DNA of 64,000 nt, taken from NCBI GenBank assembly GCA_037783415.1, contig JAZGTN010000006.1, forward strand, positions 3,968,001-4,032,000, read 5' to 3'. Below, piece after piece: positions 56,465-64,000 of this stretch. A program made the position numbers and the translations under genes. Numbering within the stretch: the first letter of the stretch is position 1; every line of letters begins with the position of its first letter. A model generated the notes under the pieces. That model did not search any database. It was given only the letters and a program-made list of their open reading frames with translations, and was not told the DNA's origin. This DNA comes from Leptasterias polaris. Taxonomy: Eukaryota > Echinodermata > Asteroidea > Forcipulatida > Asteriidae.

Positions 56465-57598
56465 CTTGTTATTGTTCGTTTTTTTTTTTTTTTACTTCTT
56501 CAGATTCTTCTTCTCTTCGCCGCTTGTCCGCTAACAAAAGCACACTTCCCAAGCTCATATAAACTTGAAATTTTTACCATAGTTAGATAACCATTAGGAG
56601 ACGAAACCGTTTCATTTACGTCATGATGACGTCATCAGGTGTCAAGTTACAAGGTTTTTAAAATTAAAAAATTTAATCTTTGAAAATCCATATCAAATCA
56701 AGATGAAGAGACCGTCGGTTACTTTTTGCGGGATTATATAGAGGTAATATGGGTCTTCATTTTTTATTGTGTGCGTGACATGACTTGACCTCTACTTCCG
56801 GTCGAAACAGGAAGAAACAGGAAGTGCCTTGTAATTTAAAAGTGGCACACTTTTTGAAGTTTTTTTTAACGGTGTTATAGTCGAGCAAGAGTCTGGTTTA
56901 AAAAAATAAGACAAGTGACGTCATAAAAGTCAAGAGCGCCCTCTAGCGGCAGGTTGAAAACAATTAAAAATACACTTTTACTAGATGTCTGTGGCGAAGT
57001 TTATGATAATCGTTACAAAATTGGTATACATAATGACCTTCTTGCAGACAACATATGTGTGAATTTTTAGATTGATGACGTCATCATGTGTCACGTGGTA
57101 TCGCATTAAAGGTTTACTTTTTGAAGCTGTGTATCTACAAAACCACAAGTTTGACTGAGTTGAAACTTGGCATGTTGATAGACAGTTATATTGACTACTT
57201 AAAGCTAGAGTGACGACTTGATGACGTCATCAATTTTTTTTTACAAATTTTAGCAATTTTGACCAATTGGTACATATCTTCAGTACAAAGCAAGCTATAG
57301 TCAAATTTCATTTTGCATGAGACTTGGAAGGTCCTACAAGGATATAACGTGGAGTGACGTTTTCACGACGTCATCGATTTTCATGTTATGTCACCACCAA
57401 GGTAGTGTTTTACAAGATCTATATGTACAGAACAACTTTGGTGATCAAATGGAAACTTTGCATGTACTCAAGCTGGGATGTGTTACATCCAAAAAGTTTG
57501 GTCAAATCTTTAGAACCACCATTCTAAAGACTCTATAGAAGTATACAATATTTAATACACAGACATGTTTATAACATTTCTTTGAAACAGGAGGTCAC
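56431..57598 (+). mobile_element. Family F unit A2
   Basis: Copy of A1 with a perfect 13-bp hairpin (56431-56464, identical to that at 50618-50651) at its start. GACGTCA cores lie at 57077, 57223 and 57367 among others, each about 3,000 bp from the A1 site. Confidence 0.75.
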
Positions 57599-59430
57599 AC
57601 CGAACACCTCTTTTTTGTTTCCAACAAAAAATTATGTCTAGTTAATACTTCTTATTCTTCTTCTTATCCCCCGCGATTGTCCGCTAACAAAAGCACACTT
57701 CCCAAGCTCGTATAAACTTGAAATTTCTACCATAGTTAGATATCCATTAGGAGACGAAACCGTTTCATTTACGTCATGATGACGTCATCAGGTGTCAAAT
57801 TACAAGGTTTTTAGAAAAATATAAATTAATCTTTGAACATCTGTAACAAATCACACTTAAGAGACCGGCGGTTATTTTATGCGGGATCATACTTAGGTCA
57901 TATAGGTCTTTATTTTTTGTCGTGTGCGTGACCTCACATGACCTCTACTTCCGGACGTAACATGAAGAAACAGGAAGTGCCTTGTAATTTAAAAGTGGCA
58001 CACTTTTTGAAGTTTTTTTTAACGGTGTTATAGTTGAGCAAGAGTCTGGTTTAACAAAAAAAGACAAATGACGTCATAAAAGTCAAGAGCGCCCTCTAGC
58101 GGCAGGTTGAAAACAATTAAAAATGCACTTTTACTAGATGTCTGTGGCGAAGTTTATGATAATCGTTTCGAAATTGGTATACATAATGACCTTCATGCAG
58201 ACAACATATGTGTGAAGTTTTAGATTGATGACGTCATCGTGTGTCACATGGTATTGCCTTAAAGGTTTACTTTTTGAAGCCGTGTATTTACAAAACCACA
58301 AGATCGACTGAGTTGAAACTTGGCATGTTGAAAGACAGTGATATTGACTATGTAAATCTAAAGAGAAAACATGATGACGTCATTCCTTTTTTTTATACAA
58401 ATATTTGAAATATTGACCAATTATTACGGGTATTTATTGACCCGCTGTCAAACCACGGGCTACACACACACTACGCGAACTAAACCAGTTTACTGTTTTG
58501 TTATCACGTAGTGTGTGTGTATACGTTGAGCAAATCATCCGCAAGGTTCAAAGTCCATCAAACATGCTTGTGGTCTAGTCTCTGTTCAAGGTTCGCGCAA
58601 CCTGCTTTTGACAATACGCTTTGTTAGTCTCTAAAACAGCCGTCCACGCAAACCTCGTTAACAAGCAAATGCTGTGCTTTCGATCGTGTGCTTTTTAAAA
58701 CTTTTGCTAAAGCTGGTGGTGCTATATCAAATTATGGTCATGCTTTTACCACGCTCTGTGGCATTATTGGCTTGCTCTGTGACAGATCGGCTCGTTTTAG
58801 TCTACGCAAACACCAATGTGAGCATTTTTGTTGGCCAACAAAGACACACTTTGAGTCGTGCGTAGCGCGTACACGCGTGCACTTTTCCATTGTTTTTCAT
58901 CAATGATGGTGGTCAATGATGTGGTCAATTTGCTTTGATTTGCTGTAAAACGTTAATCGGTGACAGGGTACGCTGAATATAAGGCATTTCATCACTAAGG
59001 TGACAAAAGGAATTGTCGTGTCCTTATTAATACTAGCAGAAAACATGCGTATAACGTAACAACGATCTACAACCACGTTGCAAATTTACAATAAATTTGC
59101 AATGTTGTGTTTTGCACTCGTGGGGCCCAATTTAATTATATTATGTACTGGAGCATTATTTTTGTGCTCCTATAGTAAATTGCAAGATTGAGCTCAAGCC
59201 GCGATATATTACATTTAACGCTTGTTTTCCTGATAAAAGACGTCATCAATTGTAACATGACTTCGACTTAAAGTTGCAGTTTTACCAGATTTGTATACAC
59301 AGTATTACAATTGCCTGGTCAAGCTTAAAACCAAATTGATGTATTCAAGCTGACAATGAGTAACATCCCATATTTGAACGTCATGCCGAACACCTTGTTT
59401 TTGTTGTGTAACAAAAATTTAAGTCTAGTT
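57599..59430 (+). mobile_element. Family F unit B2
   Basis: Copy of B1. It ends CCGAACACCTTGTTTTTGTT, AACAAAAATTTAAGTCTAGT at about 59385-59430, followed by sequence not seen in the other units, so the array stops here. Confidence 0.75.
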
Positions 59431-60273
59431 GCTTTCGTTATTGTGTAACTCCAATGTTATGATTTAGTTTATATGATGTTTATCTTGGATTAGAGAAAAA
59501 GACGATGACTTCCCTTTTTATTAAAAAAGTAATTCCCCTTCAGTTTTGATCTACCCTTGCTCCTTTCAGCGAGGAATTTGTTGTGCCTTTTTCTTTCTCC
59601 ACGCTGCAAAACAAAAAATGCAAGATTTTGGGGAAACCACGGGCATTGGCATTGTTAACAGACGCAGGCAATCATCTTTGACAAGTTTAACCATGAAAAA
59701 ACAGCGAGCGGCCAGCCGTTAATGAAAGTGCCGAACTGTATTCAATTGAAGCGTAGAGTTGATTGGTGGTTTAGTACTTAGTTCTAATGAGTTATCCAGC
59801 ACAAAAGGAAATGTAAAATGTTAAAGAAGAACTTTCAAGGTTGGCCTGTCTTCGGTTGGTAAATAACCTTAACAACGTTTGTTCTAGATTTGGGGTTGCT
59901 TTTTTGGAGGCTGATGAAACAACGTACAATTTGTTGCATGTTTTAATGATTGGACTGTTTTTGGATGATAAATAATTTGCTTTTAGTTTCAATAGGGCTT
60001 ATTGGTAAAATTTTGTCATGGTTTGTCCATTTTCAAACACGGGTAACCCGATAAAGAGGCAGGCTCGTCATCACAAATATCATTTTTTATTAAAGCGCCC
60101 ACAGTCATTCGTCCTATGAAAGGAGACTGTTTTTCGCGGTTTTCGTTGTTTATTATCGCTGTTCTGTAATAGAAACAGCCCCCTCTGCGTGGATGTCGTA
60201 ACATGATGGCGATGGCGACGAGCAAATGGTTTCCCCCTTAAATTAATGGTTTCCTCCCATACATTGACTCTAT
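59431..60273. other. Unassigned stretch
   Basis: No gene or named repeat. Confidence 0.5.
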
Positions 60274-60993
60274 TATGGTGTTCCATATGTGCCACTCCTT
60301 TCCGTCGCCTTTTCAATTTTGTCCGTCGCCTTTTCATTTTTGTCCGTCGCCTTTTCAATTTTGTCCGTCGCCTTTTCAATTTTGTCCGTCGCCTTTTCAT
60401 TTTTGTCCGTCGCCTTTTCAATTTTGTCCGTCGCCTTTTCAATTTTGTCCGTCGCCTTTTCAATTTTCTTCCGTCGCCTTTTCAATTTTTCAGGCGCATT
60501 TTTTTTCTGAAACGGCCACGTGACTGTCACATGATGACCATGTGATGATTTGTTGGCAAAGAAAAATGATTGGATACCTCAACCATACTGTCTATGTACA
60601 GGCTTTGCTTTAGTAAATCAAGAATGGAACTGAAAAAGGATATTATCGTAGTTATCTGGTCTCGCGACTGTGGATGAAGCAACGTATACATTTTGGCAAC
60701 TGCGGTATGCCTCCCAAAGGTCGAATTTCCTTCGGAGTCATGTGATAGTCACCTGGTAGTCACGTGGACCCACGATGGAAAAATTGAAAAGGCGACGGAC
60801 AAAATTGAAAAGGCGACGGACAAAATTGAAAAGGCGAAGGACAAAATTGAAAAGGCGACGGACAAAATTGAAAAGGCGACGGACAAAATCGAAAAGGCGA
60901 CGGACAAAATTGAAAAGGCGACGGACAAAATTGAAAAGGCGACGGACAAAATTGAAAAGGCGACGGAAGGAGTGGCACATATGGAACACCATA
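60274..60993. mobile_element. Inverted-repeat element with 21-bp minisatellite arms
   Basis: The left end TATGGTGTTCCATATGTGCC is mirrored exactly at the right end (complement, ending 60993). Each arm then holds about nine copies of a 21-bp unit (GTCCGTCGCCTTTTCAATTT plus T; complement at right), at 60300-60490 and 60778-60968. The centre (about 60500-60770) is unique and includes a CACGTGACTGTCACATGATG / CATGTGATAGTCACC loose mirror. No target duplication found. Because 21 is a multiple of 3, every frame stays open and gives KIEKATD-type repeats; these are not genes. Confidence 0.8.
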
Positions 60994-61422
60994 GCTGAGA
61001 GACTTACCCGATTTTTGGAGTATTTTTGAATATTTATTATTTAGCATTGGTTCCTGTGGGAGTTTATTTAGTGTGGTGCAAACTGGTGGTGATCTGAAAG
61101 TTTCCCAACAGCGCCCGCTACTGTTCGATAGTCATAATAAATGCTCGGCGGGGCGCGGAGCGCGCTAAATCGCGATAGTTGTGTGATCGCGATAGTTGCG
61201 TGATAATGAACAACAACGTCTTGCACCAAGACTACTGTCTGCCACGCTCGCGCCATGGTAGTCAAAATTGCACGTACTCAAATTGTATTAAGCGCCGTAG
61301 GATTTGGGGGAGACCTCGTTATGGTGTTCGACAGGTCGCGTCGCCGTCGCCGTTGCCGTCGACGTCTCATTTAGCCCATTAACTTGTGCATAAAACCCCG
61401 AACCAGGGGCGACGGCAAATTA

Positions 61423-61423
<1 letters not shown>

Positions 61424-61471
<48 letters not shown>
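61424..61471. repeat. GTCGCC hexamer microsatellite
   Basis: About eight perfect copies of CCGTCG; a shorter related run occurs near 61335-61365. Confidence 0.9.
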
Positions 61472-61472
<1 letters not shown>

Positions 61473-62559
61473 AATTTCTGAACTCTTGAGGGTGCAACAG
61501 TACATTTTTCTCAGTTTAAATTGCTGGATCGATTGCTGTCCAATATTTTATTTGTGTAACTTTGTTCTTTGCTTTATACAGAAGACATGTTTATAGCAAA
61601 CTGTTTGAATTTTTAACTTTGTTAAAGCGAGTTTCACACCTTTCCTATACAACTCATGTTTATGATATTGTTTTTAAAAAATAGACAAGTTAACACTTTT
61701 GTGTACATGTACTTCATTGGTTGTCTTTTAATGCTCTTTAAGATAAACAAAGTTAGTTGTCAACTCTGAACTTGTATTACCTAAATTTCCAAGTCTTATG
61801 GAGTCTCGAGAATTATACACCTGCAGTTTCTTGCAAAGGGAATGTTTTTTGGCACACCCGTGCAAATTGTTATACAGTTGTTTTCTCTCTATAGGAAAAG
61901 TCGTGTGTTCATTTGTATGATGGCACTCTAAAAGTACTTGACTGCAAAATAGGCTCCAAATATGTGGCTTGGAAATTTCAGTACACCATGTTTCAAGCAC
62001 AAGTTGAAAAAATTGGTCTAAATACATGTAATAAAGCCACTTTACGCTTAAGTCTACTTGTTTACATTAATGTTTACATATGGGAGCCCGCTAGTGACAC
62101 CGCTTTCTTGGGCTTATGCCAAATTTGCATCGGGAATAAAGAATAATGTTTTACCATCACACCAATATGTGCCTACCACTAATCAGTACTGACTACTCTC
62201 GAACTCCCGAGTCCTGTCAAACAAATTTCCACACGCATAATAATACTCGGGTGGGTTTTGTTTTAACTGATTTAAATCAGATTTATCTTTGAGATTGTTT
62301 GCGTTTTGATGATAGATCGAGAAAATCTTGTTGATGAAGGAATGGTTAAAGGTGTTAGTTGATTTCAGAGCTTCTGACAAAGTTTGGTGACCCGCCCCCC
62401 CCCCCCCCCGATTTATTTATTTTAAAATTTTAAAATTTTTGCAACCTACTTTAGTGGTGACGTGAACCCATTGTAGTTTGCGAGACGGTTGTTAGAGCTC
62501 GCTAAACTACTGAACTTGCCCGGACTCTCCCTGAGAAGACAGTATTGAGAATTCGCTCA
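61472..62559. other. AT-rich interior of the 61-63 kb element
   Basis: No gene seen. C run at 62395-62409. Confidence 0.4.
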
Positions 62560-62830
62560 GCCCAAATGACCCCTAGCCATTGTTACATGTACCCATTAGC
62601 CTCATTACCCTATTCTAGGCGTTCTTCGTCCCATCTTGTAGGCCCTTCCTTCATACATATTCCCATTAAGTAGCCCAAATGACCCCTAGGCAGTGTTTCA
62701 TGTACCCATTAGCCCCATTACCCTAACCTAGGCGTTCAATATCCCACCTTGTAAGCCCCCCCCTCCATTGTAGGCACTCTTTAATGATTCCATTAGTAGT
62801 CCCATTACTATCTATTGACCTACCCTTTCA
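62560..62830 (+). repeat. Family E repeat, copy 2
   Basis: Two and a half units of CCCAAATGACCCCTAG...CATGTACCCATTAGCC...GGCGTTC, then the unique end TAGTAGTCCCATTACTATC and ATTGACCTACCC. Same order as 34640-35360, with fewer units. Confidence 0.8.
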
Positions 62831-63042
62831 GTACCGCCGTACCAGAAATGCTCAAAAAAGCATTCCACTTCGTGACCACCGAGTCCTTATGGCACCTGAC
62901 TATTTCCTCTCTTGTTTACCATGGAGGCTGACTGGCACACACACCAACAGGGCGCACCACACTAAATAAACTCCCATAGGAACCAATGCTAAATGATAAA
63001 TATTCAAAAATACTCAACAAATCGTGAAAGTCTCTCAGCCTC

Positions 63043-64000
63043 TTGAAAACCAATCAAACATATTTTCGGACGACTGAACTTCAGAATTCTTTTCAATTTT
63101 TGCCAGGTCAGCCGTTTGGAATTTTTGCTAACTACCCCAGAAGAAAAAAACGCGAAAATTTGTATTTTTCCAAAACCGACTTGCTGCCAGTTTTCGTGAA
63201 GCACTTCTCTACTTACCCGGTCAAATAGGGCCAACTTTAACGCCTAAATTTATCAAGTCTCCTCAAAAGTTGAAGTACAGAACCCCCAGGTTGTGATAGA
63301 TTATTATATTTACACAATCTATTAATTGCATGACCCCCAAAACGTTGTAATTAAAAATAAGTTGTGGGTTTACAAATTATGATAAGTAGCTTGGCGCATT
63401 AATTCTGGCTTATTTGGTGTGGTGCGCCCTATAAGGGCACTTAATTATTCTTTATGGTTAAAAAATTATGCTTAAATTGTTGAAAATAAGTCACAGACTT
63501 GATATCTGAAAAAATGAATTGGAAATGTTATTGCGTTCGTCTACAACAAGGTCAAACATGTTTGAGCATTTACATGTACTCTAAGCAATGCGATAAGAAA
63601 AACCTGCATTACACGCTGTGTACACTCTAATGACAAGTCAGTTGTTATATCCAAATCCTAGTCACTCAACAAGTTATAAACTTATCTCTTTTTTTTAGTT
63701 ATACGATTCTAAACGCCTTGCAATTATTTTTAATAATTGACAAGAGGGGGTTAACTAATGTGGAAGCTGTAAAAGGGAAAGGGGATTGAAGAGGGAGGGC
63801 CTGAGAAGGGGGGGGGGGTAGATTTTGCTTACCCGCCAACATTTTTAACCATGTAATCATATTGAGTTTAAAATGGTGAACTTTATAACAAAAAAGAATA
63901 TACATAGGTCATTTTACCACGTTTAATTGTCATTCCAAGTTTCATTTTACCTAGCTTTAAGGGATAAGGGGGTGAATGGGTGGGCGGGGCGTGGGCGGGG
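63043..64000. other. Unassigned stretch at the right edge
   Basis: No gene recognised. G run near 63809-63819 and GGGCGGGG-type sequence at the very end. Confidence 0.5.

Larger units (their letters stand above)
53441..59430. repeat. Tandem duplication with a period of about 3,000 bp
   Basis: 53.5-56.4 kb and 56.5-59.4 kb are near-identical copies. Matching landmarks lie 3000 +/- 1 bp apart: TGTCCGCTAACAAAAGCACA at 53524 and 56525; the small frames at 54317 and 57317, and at 55674 and 58674. The last kilobase of each copy differs at only a handful of positions by eye. Each copy contains a short (A) and a long (B) family F unit. Confidence 0.9.
60994..63042. mobile_element. Element with about 90-bp inverted ends
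   Basis: 60994-61083 (GCTGAGAGACTTACCCG, GAGTATTTTTGAATATTTAT, GGTTCCTGTGGGAGTTTATT) is repeated in reverse at 62948-63042 with about 90 percent identity by eye. Between the ends are a GTCGCC hexamer array (61424-61471), a long AT-rich part and a family E repeat (62560-62830). Its left edge coincides with the right edge of the preceding element. No transposase; no target duplication recognised. Confidence 0.6.

Noticed and set aside
60246..60998. Long frames with KIEKATD or RRLFNFV repeats, possible coiled-coil protein
   Set aside because: A 21-bp minisatellite leaves all frames open on both strands; the mirrored arms and lack of unique coding sequence argue against a gene.

Overview
This is a eukaryotic, AT-rich window from an invertebrate deuterostome, most likely an echinoderm and probably a sea star. 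There are no operons, rRNA genes or functional tRNA genes. The grounds are a single-exon rhodopsin-class GPCR, a GT-AG spliced gene, many short TTAA-flanked inverted-repeat elements whose sequences I recognise from echinoderm genomic and transcript data (from memory, not searched), and a non-LTR retrotransposon carrying a 2A-like oligopeptide, a combination known from sea urchins.

Protein genes are sparse. The two convincing ones are an intronless class A GPCR of 364 residues (36938-38032, +) and a two-exon, 401-residue protein with duplicated Cys/His modules and a Cys-rich C-terminal knot (44620-44944 joined to 45819-46699, +). A possible two-exon microprotein (51949-52690, +) and a decayed extracellular-type exon (about 41889-42265, +) are weak candidates.

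The rest is mostly mobile DNA. (1) Remnants of five non-LTR retrotransposons: a nearly complete but frameshifted one at 5308-8660 (-), and 3' fragments at 9232-10290 (-), 11404-12080 (+), 28517-29350 (-) and 814-1257 (+). Each ends in a different short tandem tail. (2) Three elements with ends beginning TAGACTTG (TAGACGTG at the left end of the first) and 9-bp target duplications, Mutator-like in structure: 518-775, 21885-24195, 26988-27816. (3) Several families of TTAA-flanked inverted-repeat elements. (4) Two tRNA-derived SINE families. (5) A Harbinger-like element inserted in another repeat; a paralogous empty site in this same window confirms the insertion.

From 50.5 to 59.4 kb lies the most unusual structure. 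It is built of units bounded by a CCGAACACCT junction, a TTTTTGTT/AACAAAAA hairpin and CTAGTT. Units begin with palindromic hairpins whose inner stems change in a compensated way, and the interior is made of degenerate monomers of about 147 bp, most with a TGACGTCA-type core. A pair of units is duplicated in tandem with a period of almost exactly 3,000 bp. Its form resembles non-autonomous Helitron/Helentron-type (Pearl or DINE-like) elements.

From 60.2 to 63.0 kb there are two abutting inverted-repeat structures, one of which carries 21-bp minisatellite arrays as its arms. The long stretches between these items hold nothing I can name; each is listed.
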